Below are positions 1 to 9,740 of a DNA stretch of 36,325 nt, one piece after another (position 1 is the stretch's first letter; each line of letters opens with the position of its first letter). Under the pieces are notes generated by a model. That model was not told where the DNA came from. It saw only the letters and a program-made list of their open reading frames with translations, and did not search any database. Location of the stretch: the NCBI GenBank assembly GCA_902609915.1, contig CACLTO010000009.1, positions 1 to 36,325 on the forward strand, in the 5' to 3' direction. Origin of the DNA: an uncultured Pelagibacteraceae bacterium (lineage in GTDB: Bacteria > Pseudomonadota > Alphaproteobacteria > Pelagibacterales > Pelagibacteraceae). A program made the translations under genes and the position numbers.

Positions 1-1121
1 GCATTGTAAGAAAAAACAAAATCTCAATTATTGGTAATGGTGTTGTTGTAGACCCTTGGGCTTTATTAGAAGAAATAAAAGAAATCAGAGAAAAAGGAGT
101 GGATGTAAACTCAAAAAATTTTATGATTTCAGAGGCTGCAAATTTAATTTTGCCTTTTCATCGTGAAATGGATGAAATTAGAGAAGATGCCGCTGGAAAA
201 GGTAAAATTGGAACTACCAGAAGAGGCATTGGGCCTGCCTACGAAGATAAAGTTGGAAGACGTTCAATTCGAGTAATGGATCTAAGATCAGAAAAAAATT
301 TAGACCAAAGATTAGAAACTGTATTATTACATCATAATGCAATTAGAAAAGGACTAGGAAAAAAAATTTTTGAAAAAAATCAACTCAAAAAAGATCTTTT
401 AAAAATCGCTCCAGAAATCCTTAAATTTTCAGAGCCTGTATGGCTCAAGATTGATCAGTTTAAAAAACAAAAGAAAAAAATATTATTTGAAGGTGCTCAA
501 GGCATTCTATTGGATGTTGATCATGGCACGTATCCTTTCGTAACCTCGTCGAATACTGTAGCATCAAGTGCAGCAACAGGAACTGGTTGTGGACCTAATT
601 CAATAAATTATGTTTTAGGAATAACCAAAGCATACACAACAAGAGTTGGTGAAGGTCCATTTCCAACAGAGCTCGTGGACCAAGTTGGTGAGCTTTTGGG
701 TAATAGAGGCAAAGAGTTTGGAACTGTTACTAGTCGAAAAAGAAGGTGTGGGTGGTTTGATGGAGTATTAGTAAGACAAACAATTAAAATTTCAGGCATT
801 GATGGTATTGCATTAACCAAATTAGACGTGCTGGATGAATTAGATGAAATTAAGATATGTATTGAATATGATTTAGACGGAAAAAAAATAAATTATTTAC
901 CTGCGGCAGTTGAAGATCAACTAAAGATTAAACCTATTTATAAATCATTTAATGGATGGAGGAGCTCAACTAAAGGAATTAAAAATATTGATGATCTCCC
1001 AGAAAAAGCTAAAAAATATATCTTTGCAATAGAGGATTTTGTTGGTGCAAAGATATCAAGTATATCCACAAGCCCCGAGCGTGATGATACAATCTTAGTA
1101 GAAAATCCTTTTGAGATTTAA
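1..1121 (+). CDS. purA: Adenylosuccinate synthase, 3' part (5' end outside window)
   Basis: PurA makes adenylosuccinate from IMP, aspartate and GTP, the first committed step from IMP to AMP, in the cytoplasm. The reading frame is already open at base 3, where it encodes IIGNGVVVDPWALLEEI, a conserved N-terminal PurA stretch, so the gene begins before the window and the ATG-like codon at 99 is internal. Visible hallmarks are TTRRGIGPAYEDK, FEGAQG with the following LDVDHGTYPFVTSSN, and the C-terminal SPERDDTI segment that ends a normal PurA. About 80 residues are probably missing upstream. It ends convergently with rpoH, overlapping it by 4 bp. No disruption is visible. Confidence 0.97.
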   Translation, partial: IVRKNKISIIGNGVVVDPWALLEEIKEIREKGVDVNSKNFMISEAANLILPFHREMDEIREDAAGKGKIGTTRRGIGPAYEDKVGRRSIRVMDLRSEKNLDQRLETVLLHHNAIRKGLGKKIFEKNQLKKDLLKIAPEILKFSEPVWLKIDQFKKQKKKILFEGAQGILLDVDHGTYPFVTSSNTVASSAATGTGCGPNSINYVLGITKAYTTRVGEGPFPTELVDQVGELLGNRGKEFGTVTSRKRRCGWFDGVLVRQTIKISGIDGIALTKLDVLDELDEIKICIEYDLDGKKINYLPAAVEDQLKIKPIYKSFNGWRSSTKGIKNIDDLPEKAKKYIFAIEDFVGAKISSISTSPERDDTILVENPFEI

Positions 1122-2011
1122 TTCACAGGCAAAAGATTTTTAGACTTTGCCAGTAAAAGCATATGTTTTTGTAGTTTTTCAAATGCTTTATTTTCAATCT
1201 GCCTTACTCTCTCTCGACTAATTTTATACTTTTTACTTAAATCCTCCAGTGTAGTTGGATCATCTGTTAACCTCCTTGAATATAAAATCTCTTTTTCTCG
1301 TTCATTTAAAACTTTAATTGAATTCTTTAATAAATCCTTTCTTTGCTCCATTTCCTCTTGATGAGCAAATTTAAGATCATGATCTAGTTCTTTATCAACT
1401 AACCAATCTTGCCATTCATCTCCATCTTCACCAACTTGTGCGTTAAGAGAAAACTCCTTTCCTGATAATCTACGGTTCATTGAAACAACTTCTTCTTTAC
1501 TTACATCTAATTTTCTAGCAATTTCGTTTACATGTTCATTTCTTAAGTCACCTTCAGATTGGGGTGCAATTTGATTTTTTAATTTTTTAAGGTTAAAAAA
1601 TAGTTTTTTTTGTGCAGTAGTGGTTCCAATTTTCACTAAACTCCAAGATTTCAAAATGTATTCTTGGATTGACGCTTTTATCCACCACATTGCATAAGTA
1701 GCTAATCTAAAACCTTTTTCAGGTTCAAATTTTTTTACTGCTTGCATAAGACCAATGTTTCCCTCTGAAATCATCTCATTAACTGGCAGTCCATAACCTT
1801 TATAACCCATTGCAATTTTAGCAACTAATCTCAAGTGGCTAGTTACAAGTTTTTCTGCTGATTTAATATTACCTGTAGTTTTCCAATTTTTAGCAAGCAT
1901 ATATTCCTCTTCTGCATCAAGCATTGGAAATTTCTTAATTTGCTCAAGGTATGCAGACAAGCCCCCTTCATTACTTAAAATAGGAAAATTACTCTTTATA
2001 GCTGTACTCAT
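1118..2011 (-). CDS. rpoH: RNA polymerase sigma-32 (heat-shock) factor
   Basis: This is a 297-residue sigma-70 family factor of RpoH type, which directs RNA polymerase to heat-shock promoters. Region 2 is seen in LRLVAKIAMGYKGYGLP, ISEGNIGLMQAVKKFEPEKGFRLATYA and the WWIKASIQEYIL core. The C-terminal region 4 helix-turn-helix is TLEDLSKKYKISRERVRQIE. There is no long region 1.1, and the length fits RpoH (about 280-300 residues) rather than RpoD. It lies 39 bp downstream of rluD on the same strand, so co-transcription is likely. Its 3' end overlaps convergent purA by 4 bp. In a streamlined genome with few sigma factors it would be a main alternative regulator; that is an inference. Confidence 0.95.
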   Translation of the reverse strand: MSTAIKSNFPILSNEGGLSAYLEQIKKFPMLDAEEEYMLAKNWKTTGNIKSAEKLVTSHLRLVAKIAMGYKGYGLPVNEMISEGNIGLMQAVKKFEPEKGFRLATYAMWWIKASIQEYILKSWSLVKIGTTTAQKKLFFNLKKLKNQIAPQSEGDLRNEHVNEIARKLDVSKEEVVSMNRRLSGKEFSLNAQVGEDGDEWQDWLVDKELDHDLKFAHQEEMEQRKDLLKNSIKVLNEREKEILYSRRLTDDPTTLEDLSKKYKISRERVRQIENKAFEKLQKHMLLLAKSKNLLPVN

Positions 2012-2050
2012 AGAAGTTTATCTAATTAATATTTAAAATTTTTCAATGTT

Positions 2051-3031
2051 TTATTTACTTGTATTTCTTAGTCTTTTGAGAATTTTTTCAAGTTCTTGTG
2101 GCAAAATTGAGTTAAAAGTCATCTCTTTATTTTTTTTTGGATGAATAAATCCAATAGTTTTTGCGTGAAGAAATTGTCTATTTAATTTCATAAGATTTTT
2201 TTCTAATAAAGGATCAATATCTTTAATCTTTTTAAACTTTTTTTTATATTTGTCGTCACCGACAATACTATTTCCAAGATGACTCATATGAACTCTAATT
2301 TGATGAGTTCGACCAGTTTCTAATTTACATTCAATTAAACTTAACATTGGTGTATTTTTATTTTCAAAAACCTCAATTGTTTTATAATTTGTTATTGCTT
2401 TTTTTCCTTTAACGCTACTAACTTCCATCATTTGTCTATTTTTCGAACTTCTTACAATAAAAGTTTCTATCCTACCCTTAGATGGTTTTATTTTTCCCCA
2501 AATTAATAATTGATATAATCTTTTAATTGTATGTTTATTAAATTGCCTTGAGAGATGCTCGTGAGTTTGATTATTTTTGGCAATGACCACCAATCCAGAA
2601 GTATTTTTATCTAATCTATGAACTATACCTGGTCTAAATTCACCACTTATATTAGATAAGGTGTTTTTATCACGACTAATTAGAGCATTTACAATTGTTT
2701 TGTCGAAATTTCCTGCCCCAGGGTGCATAACTATTCCAGAGGGTTTATTTATAATTATCAAGTCTTCATCCTCATAAACAATATCTAATTTGTATTTATA
2801 AGGTTTTAAAGAGGCCTTTTTGGGTTCAGGAATAGTTAAACTGATTTCATCGTTAAAAGAAATTTTCTTTGATGGATCAATAACCAACTTATTATTAATC
2901 TTTAATTTTTTATCTAAAATTAAATTTTTAATTCTACTCCTACTTATAATTTCCTCTCTTTTTTTTATAAAAATATCAACACGAAGCTTTTTTTCTGCCT
3001 CATTTACAATCAAATTTATTCTTTTTTCCAT
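2051..3031 (-). CDS. rluD: 23S rRNA pseudouridine synthase, RluD type
   Basis: A 326-residue pseudouridine synthase of the RluA/RluD family, which isomerises uridines of 23S rRNA helix 69 during ribosome assembly. An S4 RNA-binding domain occupies roughly residues 15-70. The catalytic core starts at about residue 85 and carries INKPSGIVMHPGAG and the motif HRLDKNTSGLVV, whose Asp141 is the expected catalytic nucleophile. RTHQIRVHMSHLG, a conserved family motif, lies near residue 240. The length matches RluD. It is the first gene of a probable rluD-rpoH pair and stands only 23 bp from the divergent tRNA-Arg, so its promoter must lie within or beside the tRNA gene. RluC is the main alternative label, but the sequence looks closer to RluD. 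Confidence 0.9.
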   Translation of the reverse strand: MEKRINLIVNEAEKKLRVDIFIKKREEIISRSRIKNLILDKKLKINNKLVIDPSKKISFNDEISLTIPEPKKASLKPYKYKLDIVYEDEDLIIINKPSGIVMHPGAGNFDKTIVNALISRDKNTLSNISGEFRPGIVHRLDKNTSGLVVIAKNNQTHEHLSRQFNKHTIKRLYQLLIWGKIKPSKGRIETFIVRSSKNRQMMEVSSVKGKKAITNYKTIEVFENKNTPMLSLIECKLETGRTHQIRVHMSHLGNSIVGDDKYKKKFKKIKDIDPLLEKNLMKLNRQFLHAKTIGFIHPKKNKEMTFNSILPQELEKILKRLRNTSK

Positions 3032-3054
3032 AAAATGTTATATTAATATTATAT

Positions 3055-3131
3055 GCGTCTGTAGCTCAATTGGATAGAGCGCCTGACTTCGGATCAGGAG
3101 GTTCTGGGTTCGACTCCTAGCAGGCGCACCA
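3055..3131 (+). tRNA. tRNA-Arg, anticodon TCG
   Basis: A 77-base cloverleaf with the 3' CCA encoded. The acceptor arms GCGTCTG (3055-3061) and CAGGCGC (3121-3127) pair with one G-U. The anticodon stem CCTGA/TCAGG encloses the loop CTTCGGA, giving anticodon TCG. The T loop contains GGTTCGACTCC. It lies between rluD (-) and the 3' end of the ABC permease gene, whose stop is two bases after the CCA. No poly-T terminator follows. Confidence 0.97.
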
Positions 3132-3132
3132 A

Positions 3133-3924
3133 TTATTCTCCCATATTTATCAATGTTCCTTTTACTCTAGCTCTTAAAAAAGAAAAATAAAATAGTCCTA
3201 TTCCAAAAATTAGATAAATTAGATTTAATAAATACGCTTGTTTTATATTTTCAAAATTTACCAAGCCATTTAACAGAATATTTCTTGTTTCATCAAATAT
3301 GTAAACTAACGGCAATCCTTTTGCAATTATTTGAAAAAAACCAGGTAAAATTTCTATAGGATAATATATACACCCTAACGGAGCAAGTAAGAATAAAGAT
3401 GACCATGCTATATTTTCAAAAGATGGTCCAAATCTCATGAGACCAGAGCTAACAAATAAGCCAAGTGTTATTCCAAATATATATAAGCTTAAGAATAATA
3501 TTAATAGAGGAAAACCTAATTTTAAAATTGAAACACCAAACAGTGGTGATGTTAAAATTATTGCAGGTACCAATCCAATTAATGTTCTTATTAAAGCGGT
3601 AAAAATTAATGAAACTATTATTTCCCTCAACTTTAAGGGTGCAATGAATAAATTTGTAAAATTTCGACTCCAGATTTCTTCTAAAAAAAGCATATTAAAA
3701 CTAATACTCGATCTAAAAAGAATATCGTAAAGAATTGCACAAGTCAGAATTATTCCGAGAGTATTATTATAGTAATCACTATAAATTGAAAAAAATTTAG
3801 AAATAAACCCCCATAGAATTATTTGTATAGTTGGCCAATATATTAAATCTAAAATTCTAGGTAAGGAACTCCTGATTAGATAAAAATGTCTTAGAAAAAG
3901 ACCATACATTTTATTTAAATTCAT
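3133..3924 (-). CDS. ABC-2 type transporter permease
   Basis: A 263-residue membrane protein with about six hydrophobic segments, typical of ABC-2 permeases that export lipids, polysaccharides or drugs. The C-terminal half carries the conserved pattern around PLGCIYYPIEILPGFFQIIAKGLPLVYIFDETR, in which the proline-rich turn before the last helices is a hallmark of the ABC-2 family. It overlaps the preceding ATPase gene by 4 bp (ATGA), so the two are translationally coupled and very likely form one transporter, with two copies of each subunit. The substrate cannot be read from the sequence. The family includes NodJ-like and NatB-like exporters. It ends two bases from tRNA-Arg. Confidence 0.87.
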   Translation of the reverse strand: MNLNKMYGLFLRHFYLIRSSLPRILDLIYWPTIQIILWGFISKFFSIYSDYYNNTLGIILTCAILYDILFRSSISFNMLFLEEIWSRNFTNLFIAPLKLREIIVSLIFTALIRTLIGLVPAIILTSPLFGVSILKLGFPLLILFLSLYIFGITLGLFVSSGLMRFGPSFENIAWSSLFLLAPLGCIYYPIEILPGFFQIIAKGLPLVYIFDETRNILLNGLVNFENIKQAYLLNLIYLIFGIGLFYFSFLRARVKGTLINMGE

Positions 3925-4649
3925 ACTGATTCTCTTGTAAGTTTCAAAAAAACTTCCTCCATATTTTTTCTTCCATGTTTTTTAATTAATTCGCTTGGAG
4001 TTCCTTCATCAATGATGGACCCTTTGTTCATCATAAGCACAGAGGAACATAGTCTCTCAACTTCGGACATGTTATGTGAGGCAAGTAGAATAGAGGTTTT
4101 ATTTTCTTTTTGGTATTCTTCTAAAAAGCTCCTTACAAAATCACCTGTTTCAGGATCAAGTGATGCAGTTGGTTCATCAAGAAGCAAAACAGATGGATCA
4201 TTAATAATTGATTTGGCAAGACTAACTCGATTTTTTTGACCAGAGGAAAGTTCACCTGTGACTCTATTTATAAATTCATTTAGCCTTAATTTTTCACAAA
4301 GATAATCAATTTTTGTTTTAAGTTTTTTTACATCATATAGTCTTCCATAAACTTCAAGATTTTGTTTTACAGTAAGTTTTTTGGGTAACTCAATGTAAGG
4401 AGAAATAAAATTTAATTTGTTTAATAAATTTACTCTTTGTTTCTCAATTTCTAAACCATTTATCAACACTTTCCCCTCAGTAGGTTTGAGCAAACCTAGA
4501 ATCATACCAATGGTCGTGGTCTTACCACATCCATTTGGACCAAGAATTCCAATTATTTCGTTTTTATTTAGTCTAAAGGAAATATTTTTAACTGCCTCCT
4601 TTGAGTTGTAAGTTTTTGATAATTCAATTATTTCAAGAGGAATAAACAT
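3921..4649 (-). CDS. ABC transporter ATP-binding protein
   Basis: A 242-residue ATPase subunit of an ABC exporter. The Walker A motif GPNGCGKTT is at residues 37-45, the signature LSSGQ at 134-138, Walker B VLLLDEP at about 154-160, and the H-loop LASHN near 195. There is no membrane segment, so it must work with the permease encoded next, with which it overlaps by 4 bp. Its start codon shares one base with the stop of the upstream sua5 gene (TAATG), so the three genes form an operon. CcmA/NatA-like ATPases are the nearest general class. The cargo is unknown. Confidence 0.92.
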   Translation of the reverse strand: MFIPLEIIELSKTYNSKEAVKNISFRLNKNEIIGILGPNGCGKTTTIGMILGLLKPTEGKVLINGLEIEKQRVNLLNKLNFISPYIELPKKLTVKQNLEVYGRLYDVKKLKTKIDYLCEKLRLNEFINRVTGELSSGQKNRVSLAKSIINDPSVLLLDEPTASLDPETGDFVRSFLEEYQKENKTSILLASHNMSEVERLCSSVLMMNKGSIIDEGTPSELIKKHGRKNMEEVFLKLTRESV

Positions 4650-5581
4650 TAAAATTTTGAAGCTCTTAACAATCTATCGTTAATAGTTCTACCAAATCCC
4701 TTGTTTGGAATTTTAATTACAGCTATAGAATTATAATTATTTTTTTTAATTTTTCTTAAAGTTGAGTAAAGATTTTTTGCAGCCTCTTTTAAATTACCCG
4801 TTCTTGATAAAAAAAAATAGTTTGATTTATTTATATTTTTTTTCCTGATCAACAAATAAGCTTCATTTTTTTTAATTTTTCTTACATTAAGTCTAATTGG
4901 AATACCCGGTGAGTAATGAACTCTCAATTGTCCAGGAGCAGAAATTTTAGAAGGATTAATATCAATAAAGATCTTTTTTTTTAAGATTTTTTGAATACTC
5001 TTAATTTCTAGTCCACCTAATCTTAAAATTTTTGGTTTTTTTCTCAGATCAATTATTGTTGACTCCACTCCAATAAGTGACTTTCCACCTTCAAGTATGT
5101 ACTTAATTTTTTCACCAAAATCATCTTTTACTTCATTGGAAGTTACAGCGCTAACTCTTGATGAAATATTAGCACTTGGTGCTGCAATGGGAAATTTGAG
5201 TCTTTCTAATAAAACTCGTGTTACAGGGTGTTTTGGAAATCTTACTGCAAGCGTATTCTTTTTATTTGTTACAATTTTCGAAATTTTTGAATTTTTTTTC
5301 AAATTAAGAATAAATGTTAAAGGCCCGGGACAAAATTTTCTATATAATTTTAGAAAATCACTATTTAAATGACAATCATTTTTTAATCTTTTCAAATCAT
5401 GATAGTGAACAATCAGTGGGTTATTTTTTGGTCTACTCTTAAGTTTGAATATTTTCCTACAAGCTATATCAGAGTATGCATTTCCTGCTATTCCATAAAC
5501 TGTTTCAGTAGGTATAGCAATGCACTCTCTTTTATTTAAGAGATTTTTTGCTTTTTTAATATTTGCAAGATTAATTTTCAT
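4649..5581 (-). CDS. sua5: L-threonylcarbamoyladenylate synthase (Sua5/YrdC type)
   Basis: This enzyme makes threonylcarbamoyl-AMP from threonine, bicarbonate and ATP, the first step of the t6A37 modification of ANN-decoding tRNAs. The YrdC domain fills residues 1-190: IAIPTETVYGIAGNAYS, KSRPKNNPLIVHY, CPGPLTFIL, AVRFPKHP, AAPSANISS and GVESTIIDL are all recognisable. The 310-residue length and the C-terminal piece after SAPGQLRVHYSPGIP show the longer Sua5 architecture with the extra Sua5 domain, not the short TsaC. It heads an operon with the ABC ATPase and permease. Its start is only 20 bp from the divergent xseB start. Confidence 0.93.
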   Translation of the reverse strand: MKINLANIKKAKNLLNKRECIAIPTETVYGIAGNAYSDIACRKIFKLKSRPKNNPLIVHYHDLKRLKNDCHLNSDFLKLYRKFCPGPLTFILNLKKNSKISKIVTNKKNTLAVRFPKHPVTRVLLERLKFPIAAPSANISSRVSAVTSNEVKDDFGEKIKYILEGGKSLIGVESTIIDLRKKPKILRLGGLEIKSIQKILKKKIFIDINPSKISAPGQLRVHYSPGIPIRLNVRKIKKNEAYLLIRKKNINKSNYFFLSRTGNLKEAAKNLYSTLRKIKKNNYNSIAVIKIPNKGFGRTINDRLLRASKF

Positions 5582-5601
5582 GTATTATTTGAGAGTATTA
5601 T

Positions 5602-5856
5602 ATGAAAGATAAAAATTTACAAAGTGATTATAACACCTTATCTCTTGAAGAACTAACTCAAGAAGCAAATAGAATGATTGAGGAATTAGAAAATCAAAAA
5701 GACTTTGAAAATTCTTTAGAAAAATATCATGTTTTAGTTAAACTCAATAATATAATTACAAAAAAATTTCAAACTAACACAAAAGAAATTAATGAAAAGA
5801 CAAAACAAAAAATATCTATAATAACCCAAAAGAAAAATGCAAAAAAAACTAGATAG
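5602..5856 (+). CDS. xseB: Exodeoxyribonuclease VII small subunit
   Basis: An 84-residue protein, the usual size of XseB, which binds XseA to form the single-strand DNA exonuclease VII. The family pattern is visible: LSLEELTQEANRMIEELE followed by an acidic-to-hydrophobic helix containing DFENSLEKYHVLVKL, then a Lys-rich tail. The normal motif is A..ELE.IV..LE.G...LEESL..YE.G; this copy is divergent and more basic. It starts the xseB-ispA-dxs cluster, a gene order common in proteobacteria, and its last 20 bp overlap ispA. That synteny supports the call more than sequence identity does. xseA is not in the window. Confidence 0.82.
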   Translation: MKDKNLQSDYNTLSLEELTQEANRMIEELENQKDFENSLEKYHVLVKLNNIITKKFQTNTKEINEKTKQKISIITQKKNAKKTR

Positions 5857-6709
5857 AATTGCTAAAGACACCAATTTTTTTTTAAAAAGATTTATAGCAA
5901 AACAAAAAAAAACAGATTTAGTTGTTGCGATGAAATACGGTTTATTTTCAGGAGGAAAAAAAATCAGATCAAAAATTTTAGTTGATATTGGTTCACTATT
6001 TAATTTAAATTATAAATCATTAATTATTATAGGTGCTGCAGTTGAGTGCATTCATGCTTACTCTTTAATTCATGATGATTTACCTTGCATGGATGACGAC
6101 TCTATAAGAAGAGGCAAACCATCAGCTCATATTAAATTTGGAGAAGCTACAGCAGTTTTAGCTGGAAATTCACTCTTAACAATGGCCTTTGAAATTTTAA
6201 GTCATAGTAATTTAAATTTTAATGAAAAAATTAAAATTGATTTAATAAATAAAATTTCTGAAAGCTCTGGACATCTTGGAATAGCAGGTGGTCAATATTT
6301 AGATTTATATTATGAGCACAAAAAAGTTTCTGAAAGAAAGATTGTAGAAATGGAAATAAAAAAAACAGGAAAACTTTTTAGTTTTTGTTGTGTGGCACCC
6401 CTAATAATTAAAAAAAAAAATAAAAAAGATATGAAAAAATTTGAAGATATTGGTTCTGATATAGGATTATTATTTCAAGTTGCTGATGATTTGATTGATT
6501 ATAAGGGGAACTTAATACTTGCTGGAAAAAAAACAGGCAAAGATAAGAAAAAGGGAAAAGCAACTCTTATTAGTTTGCTAGGATATAAAAATACTATTAA
6601 ATATGCTAATAAATTAATTTTTAAAATAAATAATAAATTAAAAAAATATGGAACTAAATCAAAAAATTTATCCGAAACTCTTGATTATATTTTAAATAGA
6701 AATAAATGA
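5837..6709 (+). CDS. ispA: Farnesyl/geranyl(geranyl) diphosphate synthase, short-chain (IspA)
   Basis: A trans-prenyl diphosphate synthase of 290 residues that condenses IPP with DMAPP and GPP. The first aspartate-rich motif is DDLPCMDDD at 80-88, with the two-residue insertion typical of bacterial type II FPP synthases, followed by RRGKP. The second is [11 protein letters not shown] with D217, D218 and D221. [10 protein letters not shown] (37-46) is the IPP-binding region. It sits between xseB and dxs, overlapping both (20 bp and 4 bp), so it supplies precursors for quinone tails, undecaprenyl phosphate and possibly retinal. An 11-base A run at 6410-6420 is read through in frame, giving a Lys-rich surface patch. 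Confidence 0.94.
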   Translation: MQKKLDRIAKDTNFFLKRFIAKQKKTDLVVAMKYGLFSGGKKIRSKILVDIGSLFNLNYKSLIIIGAAVECIHAYSLIHDDLPCMDDDSIRRGKPSAHIKFGEATAVLAGNSLLTMAFEILSHSNLNFNEKIKIDLINKISESSGHLGIAGGQYLDLYYEHKKVSERKIVEMEIKKTGKLFSFCCVAPLIIKKKNKKDMKKFEDIGSDIGLLFQVADDLIDYKGNLILAGKKTGKDKKKGKATLISLLGYKNTIKYANKLIFKINNKLKKYGTKSKNLSETLDYILNRNK

Positions 6710-8619
6710 AAAATAAATATCAATTTTTAGATCAGATAAATTTTCCCTCAGATTTAAAAAAAATATCTGAGTCAAAATTACAAATAGTTGCTGATGAACT
6801 TAGAGAGGAAACGATTGATGTAGTTTCAGTTACTGGCGGGCATTTGGGAGCTAGTCTTGGTGTTGTTGAGTTAAGTGTAGCTCTTCACTATATTTTTAAT
6901 ACACCTAATGACAAATTAATTTGGGATGTAGGTCATCAATGTTATCCGCATAAAATTTTAACTGGCAGAAAAGATAGGATTAGAACCTTGAGGCAGGGTA
7001 ATGGTATTTCTGGTTTTACAAAAAGATCAGAGAGTGAATATGACCCTTTTGGTGCTGCGCATAGTTCAACATCAATTTCAGCAGCCTTAGGAATTGCTGA
7101 AGCTAATAAACTTTCTAATAAATCAGATAATGTGATTTCAGTTATAGGTGATGGAGCTGTTAGCGCAGGTATGGCTTACGAGGCTATGAATAATGCTGGT
7201 GCATCAAAAACTAAGATGATTGTGATTTTAAATGATAATGATATGTCGATTGCTCGACCCGTAGGAGCTATGAGTACTTACTTAGCAAAAATTTTTTCAG
7301 GTAAGATTTATTTTAGTTTAAGAGAAACTATTAAATTAATTACTTCAGCTTTTTCAAAAAGATTTAGCGCTAAGGCTGGAAAAGCTGAAGATTTACTTAG
7401 GTCAGCTGTAACAGGTGGAACTTTGTTTAGCTCCCTTGGTTTTTATTATATTGGTCCTATAGATGGGCATGATTTAAATTCTTTAATACCAATTTTAAAA
7501 AATGCGAGGGACTCAAAGCACGAGGGGCCAATTTTAATACACATTAAAACCAAAAAAGGTAAAGGATATGCTTTTGCCGAGGAAGCGAAAGATAATTATC
7601 ATGGAGTATCTAAATTTAATATTGAGACTGGTGAACAATTTAAAAGTGTTAGTAAATTACCCTCATATACCAGTGTATTTGCAAAAACTTTAATTCAGCA
7701 TGCTAAAAAAGACAGCAAAATTGTAGCTATAACTGCTGCTATGCCTGATGGGACTGGCTTAAATGCTTTTAGTAAAGAATTTCCTGAGAGAACTTTTGAT
7801 GTGGGTATTGCAGAACAACATGCTGTCACATTTGCAGCTGGTTTAGCTACTGAAAATTTTAAACCATATGCTGCTATTTATTCTACATTTCTTCAAAGAG
7901 CTTATGATCAAGTAGTTCACGACGTTGCAATTCAGAGTTTACCAGTGAGATTTGCCATAGATAGGGCAGGACTTGTCGGAGCTGATGGCCCAACTCACGC
8001 AGGAAGTTTTGATACAACTTATTTAACAACTCTACCTAATTTTGTTGTTATGGCAGCTAGTGATGAGTCTGAACTTGTAAAGATGATTAATACATCAACG
8101 GATATAAATGATAGACCTTGTGCATTTAGGTATCCTAGAGGAACAGGTATAGGTTCTAATTTACCCTCTATAAATGAAAAAATTGAGATTGGAAAATCAA
8201 GAGTTATCAAGGAGGGAAAAAAATTAGCTATCTTAAATTTTGGGGCAAGATTAAATGAGACTTTGAAAGCTGCAGAAAATTTAATCAAAAAAGGAGTTAA
8301 CATTACTGTTGTTGATGCCAGATTTGCAAAACCTTTAGACGAAAGTTTAATTTGGCAATTAGCTACCTCACATGAAGCAATAATGACAATTGAAGAAGGT
8401 TCAATAGGTGGTTTCGGTTCACATGTTGTGGATTTTTTAACAAAAAAAGGCTTGATGGACTCAAATCTTAAATTTAGATCATTGACACTGCCAGATATTT
8501 TTATTGATCAAGATACGCCTGATAAAATGTATAAAATTGCACAACTTGACTCTATTTCAATTGAAGAAAAAATTTTAGATGTACTTAATTCAAATATAGT
8601 TCTACAAAAGCAAAATTAA
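6706..8619 (+). CDS. dxs: 1-deoxy-D-xylulose-5-phosphate synthase
   Basis: Dxs condenses pyruvate and glyceraldehyde 3-phosphate to DXP, the entry step of the MEP isoprenoid pathway, and needs thiamine diphosphate and Mg2+. The protein is 637 residues, a full-length Dxs. The ThDP/Mg motif [18 protein letters not shown] begins at residue 148. The transketolase-like pyrimidine-binding domain contains [27 protein letters not shown] and [18 protein letters not shown] (from residue 419). The C-terminal transketolase domain carries [12 protein letters not shown]. Its ATG overlaps the ispA stop by 4 bp. It ends 5 bp from the convergent aroC stop. Confidence 0.97.
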   Translation: MKNKYQFLDQINFPSDLKKISESKLQIVADELREETIDVVSVTGGHLGASLGVVELSVALHYIFNTPNDKLIWDVGHQCYPHKILTGRKDRIRTLRQGNGISGFTKRSESEYDPFGAAHSSTSISAALGIAEANKLSNKSDNVISVIGDGAVSAGMAYEAMNNAGASKTKMIVILNDNDMSIARPVGAMSTYLAKIFSGKIYFSLRETIKLITSAFSKRFSAKAGKAEDLLRSAVTGGTLFSSLGFYYIGPIDGHDLNSLIPILKNARDSKHEGPILIHIKTKKGKGYAFAEEAKDNYHGVSKFNIETGEQFKSVSKLPSYTSVFAKTLIQHAKKDSKIVAITAAMPDGTGLNAFSKEFPERTFDVGIAEQHAVTFAAGLATENFKPYAAIYSTFLQRAYDQVVHDVAIQSLPVRFAIDRAGLVGADGPTHAGSFDTTYLTTLPNFVVMAASDESELVKMINTSTDINDRPCAFRYPRGTGIGSNLPSINEKIEIGKSRVIKEGKKLAILNFGARLNETLKAAENLIKKGVNITVVDARFAKPLDESLIWQLATSHEAIMTIEEGSIGGFGSHVVDFLTKKGLMDSNLKFRSLTLPDIFIDQDTPDKMYKIAQLDSISIEEKILDVLNSNIVLQKQN

Positions 8620-8624
8620 ATGAA

Positions 8625-9707
8625 TTAACCACACTGTGCTTTATTTAAAAGATAATGGTCTAATAAAACACAAGATAACATTGCTTCACCCACTGGTACA
8701 GCTCTAATACCCACGCAAGGATCATGCCGACCCTTAACTGAAATACTTGTATTTTTTCCGAATTTATTAATTGTTTTTCTACTTTTTAAAATTGATGAAG
8801 TTGGTTTAACAGCAAAAGATACGATTATTTCTTGACCAGATGAAATACCCCCAAGAATACCACCAGCGTTATTAGATTTGAATTTAGTTTTTTTGTTATT
8901 TTGAGAAATTTCGTCTGAATTTTCCTCTCCTGATAATTGTGCTGAATTAATGCCTGAACCAATATTAACTCCTTTCACGGCATTTATACTCATCATAGCC
9001 GAGGCTATGTCCGAGTCTAATTTTGAGTAAATAGGAGCGCCCAATCCCGCAGGAACACCATTCGCCCTCACTTCTATTATTGCTCCGCATGATGAACCAG
9101 CTTTTCTAATACTTAACAAATATTTTTCCCAAATTTTTAACATTGATTTATCAGGGCAAAAAAAAGGATTTTTATAAATTATTTTATCATCCCAATTTTT
9201 TGTATCACAACCTAATATGCCAAGCTGAGTTACAGCTCCTGAGATTTTAAATTTTTTTCCTAATTTGTTTTCTAATACTTTTTTAGCTACAGCACCTGCT
9301 GCAACCCTAGAAGCTGTTTCTCTTGCAGATGACCTACCACCACCCCTGTAGTCTCTAATTCCATATTTTTTAAAATAGGTAAAATCAGCATGTCCTGGTC
9401 TAAATTTATCTTTAATATCATTGTAATCTTTTGAACGCATGTCCTCATTGTAAATTATTAATGATATAGGGGTTCCTGTTGTTTTCCCTTCAAAAACTCC
9501 TGAGAGAATTTGAACCTTATCACTTTCTTTCCTTTGTGTAGTAAATTTTGATTGTCCCGGTTTTCTTTTATTCAATTCTTTTTGAATATCTGCTTCATTT
9601 AATTGAATTAATGGTGGACATCCATCAATAACACAGCCAATAGCTGGACCATGGGACTCTCCCCAAGTTGTGAAACGAAAAGCCTTTCCAAAAGTATTAA
9701 ATGACAT
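8625..9707 (-). CDS. aroC: Chorismate synthase
   Basis: AroC converts EPSP to chorismate with reduced FMN, the last shared step to aromatic amino acids, folate and ubiquinone. The 360-residue protein shows the family signatures in order: [19 protein letters not shown] (from about residue 15), [17 protein letters not shown] (about 47-63), [40 protein letters not shown] around 100-140, and GGISSGQEI and [20 protein letters not shown] near the C-terminus. These include the conserved His and Arg residues around the FMN and substrate site. It is a single gene, convergent with dxs and divergent from pdxH with 33 bp between the start codons. Confidence 0.97.
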   Translation of the reverse strand: MSFNTFGKAFRFTTWGESHGPAIGCVIDGCPPLIQLNEADIQKELNKRKPGQSKFTTQRKESDKVQILSGVFEGKTTGTPISLIIYNEDMRSKDYNDIKDKFRPGHADFTYFKKYGIRDYRGGGRSSARETASRVAAGAVAKKVLENKLGKKFKISGAVTQLGILGCDTKNWDDKIIYKNPFFCPDKSMLKIWEKYLLSIRKAGSSCGAIIEVRANGVPAGLGAPIYSKLDSDIASAMMSINAVKGVNIGSGINSAQLSGEENSDEISQNNKKTKFKSNNAGGILGGISSGQEIIVSFAVKPTSSILKSRKTINKFGKNTSISVKGRHDPCVGIRAVPVGEAMLSCVLLDHYLLNKAQCG

Positions 9708-9740
9708 TATTTATATTGTATAGATTATTTTGTTAAAATT

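Noticed and set aside
608-820. Antisense ORFs inside purA and inside most other long genes
   Set aside because: They lie wholly within well-conserved genes, lack family motifs, and have the composition of a mirrored AT-rich coding strand.
3055-3131. tRNA-Arg or tRNA-Leu as attachment site of an integrated element
   Set aside because: No integrase, no repeated tRNA 3' end and no change of base composition are seen next to either tRNA.
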